Assembly (NCBI GenBank): GCA_027924585.1
Contig: BSBM01000917.1
Location: 9,601,501-9,665,500, forward strand
DNA from: Larix kaempferi
Taxonomy: Eukaryota > Streptophyta > Pinopsida > Pinales > Pinaceae
Length of the DNA stretch: 64,000 nt
Direction of reading: 5' to 3'
The notes beneath the pieces are model-generated. The model saw only the letters and a program-made list of their open reading frames with translations. It searched no databases and was not told the origin of the DNA. Both the position numbers and the translations under genes were made by a program. Positions 35,912-48,731 of this stretch are shown one piece after another (the stretch's first letter is position 1; each line of letters starts with the position of its first letter).

Positions 35912-37199
35912 GTAGATTCCATTTATGAAATGAAACACATTTTCTAAAAACTTGTGTTTTTTACGAAATCATGTAAACCTTCTAGAAGCTGTGATTTTAA
36001 AAAAACGGTGGAAGTAAGCTTTTCTTATTTCCGGACGCATGCGCAAACTATAGAAAGTCGTTATGACGTAGAATGTGTATGCTTTGTAGATTCCATTTAT
36101 GAAATAAAACACATTTTCTTAAAACTCGTGTTTTTTACGAAATCATGTTAACCTTCCAGAAGCTGTGATTTTAAAAAACGGGGGAAGTAAGCTTTTCTTA
36201 TTTCCGGACGCATGCGCAAACTATAGAAAGTCGTTTTGACGTAGAATGTGCATACTTTGTAGATTCCATTTATCTAATAAAACACATTTTCTAAAAACTC
36301 GTGTTTTTTACGAAATCATGTAAACCTTCTAGAAGCTGTGATTTTAAAAAACGGTGGAAGTAAGCTTTTCTTATTTCCGGATGCATGCGCAAACTATAGA
36401 AAGTCGTTATGACGTAGAATGTGCATACTTTGTAGATTCCATTTATGAAATAAAACACATTTTCTAAAAATTCGTGTTTTTTACGAAATCATGTAAACCT
36501 TCTAGAAGCTGTGATTTTAAAAAACGGTGGAAGTAAGCTTTTCTTATTTCCGGACGCATGCGCAAAGTATAGAAAGTCGTTATGACGTAGAATGTGCATA
36601 CTTTGTTGATTCTATTTATGAAATAAAACACATTTTCTAAAAACTCGTGTTTTTTAAGAAATCATGTAAACCTTCTAGAAGCTGTGATTTTAAAAAACGG
36701 GAGAAGTAAGCTTTACTTATTTCCAAACGCATGCGCAAAGTATAGAAAGTCGTTATGACGTAGAATGTGCATACTTTGTTGATTCCATTTATGAAATAAA
36801 ACACATTTTCTAAAAACTCGTGTTTTTTAAGAAATCATGTAAACCTTCTAGAAGCTGTGATTTTAAAAAACGGTGGAAGTAAGCTTTTCTTATTTCCGGA
36901 CGCATGCGCAAAGTATAGAAAGTCGTTATGACGTAGAATGTGCATACTTTGTAGATTCCATTTATGAAGTAAAACACATTTTCTAAAAAATCGTGTTTTT
37001 TACGAAATCATGTAAACCTTCTAGAAGCTGTGATTTTAAAAAACGGTGGAAGTAAACTTTTCTTATTTCCGGACGCATGCGCAAACTATAGAAAGTCCTT
37101 ACGATGTAGAATGTGCATACTTTGTTGATTCCATTTATGAAATAAAACAAATTTTCTAAAAACTCGTGTTTTTTACGAAATCATGTAAATCTTCTAGAA
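35912..37199 (+). repeat. Region E monomers, class 1 dominated
   Basis: Ordinary class 1 and class 2 units with CAAAGTATAG variants. One monomer has TTTATCTAATAAAAC (about 36.27 kb), a rare change in the usually constant TTTATGAAATAAAAC segment. Another has an extra A in the T4A6 tract near 36.0 kb. No gene or insertion is seen. Confidence 0.75.
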
Positions 37200-38900
37200 G
37201 CTGTGATTTTAAAAAACGGGGGAAGTAAGCTTTTCTTATTTCCGGACGCATGTGCAAACAATAGAAAGTCGTTATGACGTAGAATGTGCATACTTTTTTG
37301 ATTCCATTTATGAAATAAAACACATTTTCTAAAAACTCGAGTGTTTTACGAAATCATGTAAACCTTCTAGAAGCTGTGATTTTAAAAAACGGTTGACTAA
37401 GCTTTTCTTATTTCCGGACGCATGCGCAAACTTTATAAAGTCGTTATGACGTAGAATGTGCATACTTTGTAGATTCCATTTATGAAATAAAACACATTTT
37501 CTAAAAACTCGTGTTTTTAACGAAATCATGAAAACCTTCCAGAAGCTGTGATTTTAAAAAACGGTGGAAGTAAGCTTTTCTTATTTCCGGATGCATGCGC
37601 AAACTATAGAAACTCGTTATGATGTAGAATGTGCATACTTTGTTGATTCCATTTATGAAATAAAACAAATTTTCTAAAAACTCGTGTTTTTTAAGAAATC
37701 ATGTAAACCTTCTAGAAGCTGTGATTTTAAAAAACTGGGGAAGTAAGCTTTTCTGATTTCCGGACGCATGCGCAAACTATAGAAAGTCGTTATGACGTAG
37801 AATGTGCATACTTTTTAGATTCCATTTATGAAAGAAAACACATTTTCTAAAAACTTGTGTGTTTTACGAAATCATGTAAACGTTCTAGAAGCTGTGATTT
37901 TAAAAAACGGTGGAATTAAGCTTTTCTTATTTTCGGAGGAATGCGCAAACTATAGAAAGTCGTTAGGACGTAGAATGTGCATACTTTGTTGATTCCATTT
38001 ATGAAATAAAACACATTTTCTAAAAACCCGTGTTTTTTACGAAATCATGTAAACCTTCTAGAAGCTGTGATTTTAAAAAACGGTGGAAGTAAGCTTTTCT
38101 TATATCCGGACGCATGCGCAAACTATAGAAAGTCGTTATGACGTAGAATGTGCATACTTTGTAGATTCCATTTATGAAATAAAAGACATTTTCGAAAAAC
38201 CCGTGTTTTTTACGAAATCATGTAAACCTTCTAGAAGTTGTGATTTTAAAAAACGGTGGAAGTCAGCTTTTCTTATTTCCGGACGCATGCGCAAACTATA
38301 GAAAGTCCTTACGATGTAGAATGTGCATACTTTGTTGATTCCATTTATGAAATAAAACAAATTTTCTAAAAACTCGTGTTTTTTACGAAATCATGTAAAT
38401 CTTCTGGAAGCTGTGATTTTAAAAAACGGGGGAAGTAAGCTTTTCTTATTTCCGGACGCATGCGCAAACTATAGAAATTCGTTATGATGTAGAATGTGCA
38501 TACTTTGTAGATTCTATTTATGAAATAAAACACATTTTCTAAAAACTCGTGTTTTTTACGAAATCATGTAAACCTTTTAGAAGCTGTGATTTTAAAAAAC
38601 GGTGGAAGTAAGCTTTTCTTATTTCCGAACGCATGCATAAACTATAGAAATTCGTTATAACGTAGAATGTGGATACTTTGTAGATTCCATTTATGAAATA
38701 AAACACATTTTCTAAAAATCCGTGTTTTTTACGAAATCATGTAAACCTTCTAGAAGCTGTGATTTTAAAAAACGGTGGAAGTCAGCTTTTCTTATTTCCG
38801 GACGCATGCGCAAACTATAGAAAGTCGTTATGACGTAGAATGTGCATACTTTGTAGATTCCATTTATGAAATAAAACACATTTTCTAAAAACTCGTGTTT
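37200..38900 (+). repeat. 16-mer offset block, left copy
   Basis: Markers with partners 2,763 bp downstream: CTCGAG 37,336 and 40,099; GGAGGAATG 37,935 and 40,698; CCTTACGATG 38,307 and 41,070. The offset is 5 bp short of 16 x 173, and 4 bp of that is the deletion near 39,646. CCTTACGATG at 37,097 and 38,307 also gives an internal 7-mer (1,210 bp) repeat. Confidence 0.82.
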
Positions 38901-39960
38901 TTTACGAAATCATGTAAACCTTCTAGAAGCTGTGATTTTAAAAAACGGTGGAAGTAAGCTTTTCTTATATACGGACGCATGCGCAAACTATAGAAAGTCG
39001 TTATGACCTAGAATGTGCATACTTTGTAGATTCCATTTATGAAATAAAACACATTTTCTAAAAACCCGTGTTTTTTACGAAATCATGTAAACCTTCTAGA
39101 AGCGGTGATTTTAAAAAACAGTGGAAGTAAGCTTTTCTTATTTCCGGACGCATGCGCAAACTATAGAAAGTCGTTATGACGTAGAATGTGCATACTTTGT
39201 AGATTCCATTTATGAAATAAAACACATTTTCTAAAAACTCGTGTTTTTTACGAAATCATTTAAACCTTCTAGAAGCTTTGATTTTAAAAAACGGTGGAAG
39301 TAAGCTTTTCTTATTTCCGGACGCATGCGCAAACTATAGAAAGTCGTTATGACATAGAATGTGCATACTTTGTTGATTCCATTTATGAAATAAAACAAAT
39401 TTTCTAAAAACTCGCGTTTTTTAACAAATCATGTAAACCTTCTAGAAGCTGTGATTTTAAAAAACGGGCGAAGTAAGCTTTTCTTAATTCCGGACGGATG
39501 CGCAAACTATAGAAAGTCGTTATGACGTAGAATTTGCATACTTTGTAGATTCCATTTATGAAATAAAACACATTTTCTAGAAACTCGTGTTTTTTATGAA
39601 ATCATGTAAACCTTTTAGAAGCTGTGATTTTAAAAAACGGTGGAAGCTTTTCTTATTTCCGAACGCATGCATAAACTATAGAAATTCGTTATGACGTAGA
39701 ATGTGCATACTTTGTAGATTCCATTTATGAAATAAAACACATTTTCTAAAAACCCATGTTTTTTACGAAATCATGTAAACCTTCTAGAAGCTGTGATTTT
39801 AAAAAATAGTGGAAGTCAGCTTTTCTTATTTCCGGACGCATGCGCAAACTATAGAAAGTCGTTATGACGTAGAATGTGCATACTTTGTAGATTCCATTGA
39901 TGAAATAAAACACATTTTCTAAAAACTCGTGTTTTTTACGAAATCATGTAAACCTTCTAG
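38901..39960 (+). repeat. Inter-block monomers including an isolated class 3 pair
   Basis: At about 39.24-39.60 kb lie class 3 features otherwise found in region A and at 44.5-50.7 kb: TTTGATTTT, CAAATTTT with CTCGCG, TTAACAAATC, GGGCGAAG with TTAATTCCGGACGG, and AATTTGC. They look transplanted into a class 1 neighbourhood. Just after is a 4-bp deletion (GGTGGAAGCTTTTC) near 39,646. Confidence 0.75.
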
Positions 39961-39962
39961 AA

Positions 39963-41663
39963 GCTGTGATTTTAAAAAATGGTGGAAGTAAGCTTTTCTT
40001 ATTTCCGGACGCATGCCCAAACTATAGAATGTCGTTATGACATAGAATGTGCATACTTTGTAGATTCCATTTATGAAATAAAACACATTTTCTAAAAACT
40101 CGAGTGTTTTACGAAATCATGTAAACCTTCTAGAAGCTGTGATTTTAAAAAACGGTTGATTAAGCTTTTCTTATTTCCGGACGCATGCGCAAACTTTATA
40201 AAGTCGTTATGACGTAGAATGTGCATACTTTGTAGATTCCATTTATGAAATAAAACACATTTTCTAAAAACTCGTGTTTTTTACGAAATCATGTAAACCT
40301 TCCAGAGGCTGTGATTTTAAAAAACGGTGGAAGTAAGCTTTTCTTATTTCCGGACGCATGCGCAAACTATAGAAACTCGTTATGATGTAGAATGTGCATA
40401 CTTTGTTGATTCCATTTATGAAATAAAACAAATTTTCTAAAAACTCGTGTTTTTTAAGATATCATGTAAACCTTCTAGAAGCTGTGATTTTAAAAAACTG
40501 GGGAAGTAAGATTTTCTTATTTCCGGACGCATGCGCAAACTATAGAAAGTCGTTATGACGTAGAATGTGCATACTTTTTTGATTCCATTTATGAAATAAA
40601 ACACATTTTCTAAAAACTTGTGTGTTTTACGAAATCATGTAAACGTTCTAGAAGTTGTGATTTTAAAAAATAGTGGAATTAAGCTTTTCTTATTTTCGGA
40701 GGAATGCGCAAACTAGAGAAAGTCGTTAGGACGTAGAATGTGCATACTTTGTTGATTCCATTTATGAAATAAAACACATTTTCTAAAAACCCGTGTTTTT
40801 TACGAAATCATGTAAACCTTCTAGAAGCAGCGATTTTAAAAAACGGTGGAAGTAAGCTTTTCTTATATCCGGACGCATGCGCAAAGTATAGAAAGTCGTT
40901 ATGACGTAGAATGTGCATACTTTGTAGATTCCATTTATGAAATAAAACACATTTTCTAAAAACCCGTGTTTTTTACGAAATCATGTAAACCTTCTAGAAG
41001 CTGTGATTTTAAAAAAAGGTGGAAGTAAGCTTTTCTTATTTCCGGACGCATGCGCAAACTATAGAAAGTCCTTACGATGTAGAATGTGCATACTTTGTTG
41101 ATTCCATTTATTAAATAAAACAAATTTTCTAAAAACTCGTGTTTTTTACGAAATCATCTAAATCTTCTAGAAGCTGTGATTTTAAAAAAAGGGGGAAGTA
41201 AGCTTTTCTTATTTCCGGACGCATGCGCAAAGTATAGAAAGTCGTTATGACGTAGAATGTGCATACTTTGTAGATTCCATTTATGAAATAAAACACATTT
41301 TCTAAAAACTCGTGTTTTTTACGAAATCATGTAAACCTTTTAGAAGCTGTGATTTTAAAAAACGGTGGAAGTAAGCTTTTCTTATTTCCGAACGCATGCA
41401 TAAACTATAGAAATTCGTTATGACGTAGAATGTGGATACTTTGTAGATTCCATTTATGAAATAAAACACATTTTCTAAAACACATGTTTTTTACGAAATC
41501 ATGTAAACCTTCTAGAAGCTGTGATTTTAAAAAACGGTGGAAGTCAGCTTTTCTTATTTCCGGACGCAAGCGCAAACTATAGAAAGTCGTTATGACGTAG
41601 AATGTGCATACTTTGTAGATTCCATTTATGAAATAAAACACATTTTCTAAAAACTCGTGTTTT
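39963..41663 (+). repeat. 16-mer offset block, right copy
   Basis: This is the partner of 37,200-38,900 with CTCGAG at 40,099, GGAGGAATG at 40,698 and CCTTACGATG at 41,070. The next XhoI unit at 41,827 is 1,728 bp (10 monomers) further on, and the next GGAGGAATG at 42,253 is 1,555 bp (9 monomers) further on. So one monomer was lost within that later repeat. Confidence 0.8.
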
Positions 41664-44500
41664 TTACGAAATCATGTAAACCTTCTAGAAGCTGTGATTT
41701 TAAAAAATGGTGGAAGTAAGCTTTTCTTATTTCCGGAAGCATGCCCAAAATATAGAATTTCGTTATGACGTAGAATGTGCATACTTTGTAGATTCCATTT
41801 ATGAAATAAAACACATTTTCTAAAAACTCGAGTGTTTTACGAAATCATGTAAACCTTCTAGAAGCTGTGATTTTAAAAAACGGTTGATTAAGCTTTTCTT
41901 ATTTCCGGACGCATGCGCAAACTTTATAAAGTCGTTATGACGTAGAATGTGCATACTTTGTAGATTCCATTTATGAAATAAAACACATTTTCTAAAAACT
42001 CGTGTTTTTTACGAAATCATGTAAACCTTCCAGATGCTGTGATTTTAAAAAACGGTGGAAGTAAGCTTTTATTATTTCCGGACGCATGCGCAAACTATAG
42101 AAACTCGTTATGATGTAGAATGTGCATACTTTGTTGATTCCATTTATGAAATAAAACAAATTTTCTAAAAACTCGTGTTTTTTAAGAAATCATGTAAACC
42201 TTTTAGAAGGTGTGATTTTAAAAAACGGTGGAATTAAGCTTTTCTTATTTTCGGAGGAATGCGCAAACTATAGAAAGTCGTTAGGACGTAGAATGTGCAT
42301 AGTTTGTTGATTCCATTTATGAAATAAAACACATTTTCTAAAAACCCGTGTTTTTTACGAAATCATTTAAACCTTCTAGATGCTGTGATTTAAAAAAACG
42401 GTGGAAGTAAGCTTTTCTTATATCCGGACGCATGCGCAAACTATAGAAAGTCGTTATGACGTAGAATGTGCATACTTTGTAGATTCCATTTATGAAATAA
42501 AACACTTTTTCTAAAAACCCGTGTTTTTTACGAAATCATGTAAACCTTGTAGAAGCTGTGATTTTAAAAAACGGTGGAAGTAAGCTTTTCTTATTTCCGG
42601 ACGCATGCGCAAACTATAGAATGTCGTTATGACGTAGAATGTGCATAATTTGTAGATTCCATTTATGAAATAAAACACATTTTCTAAAAACTCGTGTTTT
42701 TTACGAAATCATGTAAACCTTCTAGAAGCCGTGATTTTAAAAAACGAGAGAAGTAAGCTTTTCTTATTTCCAAACGCATGCGCAAAGTATAGAAAGTCAT
42801 TATGACGTAGAATGTGCATACTTTGTTGATTCCATTTATGAAATAAAACACATTTTCTAAAAACTCGTGTTTTTTACGAAATCATGTAAACCTTCTAGAA
42901 GCTGTGATTTTAAAAAACGGTGGAAGTAAGCTTTTCTTATTTCCGGACGCATGCGCAAACTATAGAAAGTCGTTATGACGTAGAATGTGCATACTTTGTA
43001 GATTCCATTTATGAAATAAAACACATTTTCTAAAAACCCGTGTTTTTTACGAAATCATGTAAACCTTCTAGAAGCTGTGATTTTAAAAAACAGTGGAAGT
43101 AAGCTTTTCTTATTTCCGGACGCATGCGCAAACTATAGAAAGTCATTATGACGTAGAATGTGCATACTTTGTAGATTCCATTTATGAAATAAAACACATT
43201 TTCTAAAAACTCGTGTTTTTTAAGAAATCATGTAAACCTTCTAGAAGCTGTGATTTTAAAAAACGGGAGAAGTAAGATTTTCTTATTTCCAAATGCATGC
43301 GCAAAGAATAGAAAGTCGTTATGACGTAGAATGTGCATACTTTGTTGATTCCATTTATGAAATAAAACACATTTTCTAAAAACCCGTGTTTTTTACGAAA
43401 TCATGTAAACCTTCTAGAAGCTGTGATTTTAAAAAACGGTGGAAGTAAGCTTTTCTTATTTCCGAACGAATGCGGAAACAATAGAAAGTCATTATGACGT
43501 AGAATGTGCATACTTTGTTGATTCCATTTGTGAAATAAAACACATTTGCTAAAAACTCGTGTTTTTTAAGAAATCATGTAAACCTTCTAAAAGCTGTGAT
43601 TTTAAAAAATGGGAGAAGTAAGCTTTTATTATTTCCAGTCGGATGCGCAAACTATAGAAAGTCGTTATGACGTAGAATGTGCATACTTTGTTGATTCCAT
43701 TTATGAAATAAAACACATTTTCTAAAAACTCGTGTTTTTTCAGAAATCATGTAAACCTTCTAGAAGCCGTGATTTTAAAAAACGGGAGAAGTAAGCTTTT
43801 CTTATTTCCGGACGCATGCGCAAACTATAGAAAGTCATTATGACGTAGAATGTGCATACTTTGTTGATTCCATTTATGAAATAAAACACATTTTCTAAAA
43901 ACTCGTGTTTTTTAAGAAATCATGTAAAACTTCTAGAAGCTGTGATTTTAAAAAACAGGGGAAGTAAGCATTTCTTATTTCCGGACGCATGCGCAAACTA
44001 TAGAAAGTCGTTATGACGTAGAATGTGCATACTTTGTAGATTCCATTTATGAAATAAAACAAATTTTCTAAAAACTCGTGTTTTTTACGAAATCATGTAA
44101 ACCTTCTAGAAGCTGTGATTTTAAAAAACGGTGGAAATAAGCTTTTCTTATTTCTGGACGCATGCGCAAACTATAGAAAGTCGTTATGACGTAGAATGTG
44201 CATACTTTTTAGGTTCCATTTATGAAATAAAACACATTTTCTAAAAACTCGTGTTTTTTAAGAAATCATGTAAACCTTCTAGAAGCTGTGATTTTAAAAA
44301 ACGGGGGAAGTAAGCTTTTCTTATTTCCGGACGCATGCGCAAACTATAGAAAGTCGTTATGCTGTAGAATGTGCATACTTTGTAGATTCCATTTATGAAA
44401 TAAAACACATTTTCTAAAAACTCGTGTTTTTTACGAAATCATGTAAACCTTCTAGAAGCTGTGATTTTAAAAAGAGGGGGAAGTAAGGTTTTCTTATTTC
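41664..44500 (+). repeat. Region E, right part
   Basis: Begins with a third XhoI/GGAGGAATG module (41,827 and 42,253). It continues with units resembling the 33.7-35 kb block: GAGAGAAG at 42.74 kb, GCAAAGAATAG at 43.30 kb, GAATGCGGAAAC at 43.46 kb, ACATTTGCTAAAAAC at 43.54 kb. It is therefore a more diverged relative of the 25-mer block. There is no gene here. Confidence 0.75.
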
Positions 44501-45099
44501 CGGAAGCATGCGCAAACTATAGAAAGTCGTTATGACGTAGAATGTGCATACTTTGTAGATTCCATTTATGAAATAAAACACATTTTCTAAAAACTCGTGT
44601 TTTTTACGAAATCATGTAAATGTTCTAGAAGCTGTGATTTTAAAAAACGGTGGAAGTAAGCTTTTCTTATTTCCGGACGTATGCACAAACTATAGAAAGT
44701 CGTTATGACGTAGAATGTGCATACTTTGTAGATTCCATTTATGAAATAAAACACATTTTATAAAAACTCGTGTTTTTTACGAAATCATGTAAATCTTCTA
44801 GAAGTTGTGATTTTAAAAAACGGTGGAAGTAAGCTTTTCTTATTTCCGGACGTATGCGCAAACTATAGAAAGTCGTTATGACGTAGAATGTGCATACTTT
44901 GTACATTCCATTTATGAAATAAAACACATTTTCTAAAAACTCGTGTTTTTTACGAAATCATGTAAACCTTCTAGAAGCTTTGATTTTAAAAAACGATGGA
45001 AGTAAGCTTTTCTTATTTCCGGACACATGCGCAAACTATAGAAAGTCGTTATGACGTAGAATGTGCATACTTTGTTGATTCCATTTACGAAATAAAACA
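44501..45099 (+). repeat. Transition to class 3-rich region F
   Basis: Class 1 monomers with ACGTATGC, followed by TTTGATTTT and GGACACATGC units that also occur at 46.06 and 49.69 kb. One monomer has CACATTTTATAAAAAC at about 44.75 kb, an unusual change in the constant segment. No gene is present. Confidence 0.7.
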
Positions 45100-48000
45100 A
45101 ATTTTCTAAAAACTCGCGTTTTTTAACAAATCATGTAAACCTTCTAGAAGCTGTGATTTTAAAAAACGGGCGAAGTAAGCTTTTCTTAATTCCGGACGGA
45201 TGCGCAAACTATAGAAAGTTGTTATGACGTAGAATGTGCATACTTTGTAGATTCCATTTATGAAATAAAACACATTTTCTAAAAACTCGTGTTTTTTACG
45301 AAACCATGTAAACCTTCTAGAAGCTGTGATTTTAAAAAACGGTGGAAGTAAGCTTTTCTTATTTCCGGACGCATGCGCAAACTATAGAATGTCGTTATGA
45401 CGTAGAATGTGCATACTTTGTAGATTCCATTTATGAAATAAAACACATTTTCTAAAAACTCGTGTTTTTTACGAAATCATGTAAACCTTCGACATGCTGT
45501 GATTTTAAAAAATGTGTAAGTAAGATTTTCTTATTTCCGGACGCATGCGCAAACTATAGAAAGTCGTTATGACGTAGAATGCGCATACTTTGTTGATTCC
45601 ATTTATGAAATAAAACACATTTTCTAAAAACTCATGTTTTTTAACAAATCATGTAAACCTTCTAGAAGCTGTGATTTTAAAAAACGGGGGAAGTAAGCTT
45701 TTTTTATTTCCGAACGGATGCGTAAACTATAGAATGTCGTTATGGCGTAGAATGTGCATACTTTGTAGGTTCCATTTATGAAATAAAACATATTTTCTAA
45801 AAACTCGTGTTTTTTACGAAATCATGTAAACCTTCTAGAAGCTGTGATTTTAAAAAACGGTGGAAGTAAGGTTTTGTTATTTCCGGACGTATGCGCAAAC
45901 TATAGAAAGTCGTTATGACATAGAATGTGCATACTTTGTAGATTCCATTTATGAAATAAAACACATTTTCTAAAAACTCGTGTTTTTTACGAAATCATGT
46001 AAACCTTCTAGAAGCTTTGATTTTATAAAACGGTGGAAGTAAGCTTTTCTTATTTCCGGACACATGCGCAAACTATAGAATGTCGTTATGACGTAGAATG
46101 TGCATACTTTGTTGATTCCATTTATGAAATAAAACAAATTTTCTAAAAACTCGCGTTTTTTAACAAATCATGTAAACCTTCTAGAAGCTGTGATTTTAAA
46201 AAACGGGCGAAGTAAGCTTTTCTTAATTCCGGACGGATGCGCAAACTATAGAAAGTCGTTATGACGTAGAATTTGCATACTTTGTAGATTCCATTTATGA
46301 AATAAAACACATTTTCTAAAAACTCGTGTTTTTTACGAAACCATGTAAACCTTCTAGAAGCTGTGATTTTAAAAAACGTTGGAAGTAAGCTTTTCTTATT
46401 TCCAGACGCATGCGCAAACTATAGAAAGTCGTTATGACGTAGAATGTGCATACTTTGTTGATTCCATTTATGAAATAAAACAAATTTTCTAAAAACTCAT
46501 GTTTTTTAACAAATCATGTAAACCTTCTAGAAGCTGTGATTTTAAAAAACGGGCGAAGTAAGCTTTTCTTATTTCCGGACGCATGCGCAAACTATAGAAA
46601 GTCGTTATGACGTAGAAGGTGCATACTTTGTAGATTCCATTTACTAAATAAAACACATTTTCTAAAAACTCGTGTTTTTTACGAAACCATGTAAACCTTG
46701 TAGAAGCTGTGATTTTAAAAAACGGTGGAAGTAAGCTTTTCTTATTTCCAGATGCATGCGCAAACTATAGAATGTCGTTATGACGTAGAATGTGCATACT
46801 TTGTAGATTCCATTTATGAAATAAAACACATTTTCTAAAAACTCGTGTTTTTTACGAAATCATGTAAACCTTCTAGATGTTGTGATTTTAAAAAAGGGTG
46901 TAAGTAAGCTTTTCTTATTTCCGGACGCATGCGCAAACTATAGAAAGTCGTTATGACGTAGAATGTGCATACTTTGTTGATTCTATTTATGAAATAAAAC
47001 ACATTTTCTAAAAACTCGTGTTTTTTAAGAAATCATGTAAACCTTCTAGAAGCTGTGATTTTAAAAAACGGGGGAAGTAAGCTTTTCTTATTTCCAAACG
47101 CATGCGCAAACTATAGAAAGTCGTTATGACGTAGAATGTGCATACTTTGTTGATTCCATTTATGAAATAAAACACATTTTCTAAAAACTCGTGTTTTTTA
47201 AGAAATCATGTAAACCTTCTAGAAGCTGTGATTTTAAAAAACGGGGGAAGTAAGCTTTTCTTATTTCCGGACGCATGCACAAACTATAGAAAGTCGTTAT
47301 GACGTAGAATGTGCATACTTTGTAGATTCCATTGATGAAATAAAACACATTTTCTAAAAACTCGTGTTTTTCAAGAACTCATGTAAACCTTCTAGAAGCT
47401 GTGATTTTAAAAAACGGTGGAAGTAAGCTTTTCTTATTTCCAAACGCATGCGCAAACTATAGAAATTCGTTATGACATAGAATGTGCATACTTTGTTGAT
47501 ACCATTTATGAAATAAAACACATTTTCTAAAAACTCGTGTTTTTTAAGAAATCATGTAAACCTTCTAGAAGCTGCGATTTTAAAAAACGGGGGAAGTAAG
47601 CTTTTCTTATTTCCGGAAGCATGCGCAAACTATAGAAAGTCGTTAGGACGTAGAATGTGCATACTTTGTAGATTCCATTTATGAAATAAAACACATTTTC
47701 TAAAAACTCGTGTTTTTTACAAAATCATGTAAACGTTCTAGAAGTTGTCATTTTAAAAAACGGTGGAAGTAAGCTTTTCTTATTTCCGAACGCATGCGCA
47801 AACTATAGAAAGTCGTTATGACCTTGAATGTGCATAGTTTCTAGATTCCATTTATGAAATAAAACACATTTTCTAAAAACTCGTGTTTTTTACGAAATCA
47901 TGTAAACCTTCTAGAAGCTGTGATTTTAAAAAACGGTGGAAGTAAGCTTTTCTTATTTCTGGAAGAATGCGCAAACTATAGAACGTCGTTATGATGTAGA

Positions 48001-48731
48001 ATGTGCATACTTTGTTGATTCCATTTATGAAATAAAACACATTTTCTAAAAACTCATGTTTTTTAAGAAATCATGTAAACCTTCTAGAAGCTGTGATTTT
48101 AAAAAACGGTGGAAGTAAGCTTTTCTTATTTCCAAACGCATGCGCAAACTATAGAAAGTCATTATCACGTAGAATGTGCATACTTTGTTGATTCCATTTA
48201 TGAAATAAAACACATTTTCTAAAAACTCGTGTTTTTTAAGAAATCATGTAAACCTTCTAGAAGCTGTGATTTTAAAAAACGGGGGAAGTAAGCTTTTCTT
48301 ATTTCCGGACGCATGCACAAACTATAGAAAGTCGTTATGCCGTAGAATGTGCATACTTTGTAGATTCCATTTATGAAATAAAACACATTTTCTAAAAACT
48401 CGTGTTTTTTACGAAATGATGTAAACCTTCTAGAAGCTGTGAGTTTAAAAAATGGTGGAAGTAAGCTTTTCTTATTTCCGGACGTATGCGCAAACTATAG
48501 AAAGTCGTTATGACGTAGAATGTGCATACTTTGTAGATTCCATTTATGAAATAAAACACATTTTCTAAAAACTCGTGTTTTTTACGAAATCATGTAAACC
48601 TTCTAGAAGCTGTGATTTTAAAAAACGGTGGAAGTAAGCTTTTCTTATTTTCGGATGCATGCGCAAACTATAGAAAGTCGTTATGACGTAGAATGTGCAT
48701 ACTTTGTTGATTCCATTTATGAAATAAAACA
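45100..48731 (+). repeat. 21-mer tandem unit, copy 1 (3,632-bp period)
   Basis: Markers repeat exactly 3,632 bp downstream: TTCGACATG 45,490 and 49,122 (CGACATG start); GATTTTATAAAACGG 46,021 and 49,653; GTAGAAGGTGC (GAAGG) 46,615 and 50,247. Class 3 units (CTCGCG, GGGCGAAG, TTAATTCC) are frequent. The modules also match region A, for example the TTTTCGGATGC unit at 6,461 and 48,652 and the GAAGG unit at 5,116. Confidence 0.87.
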
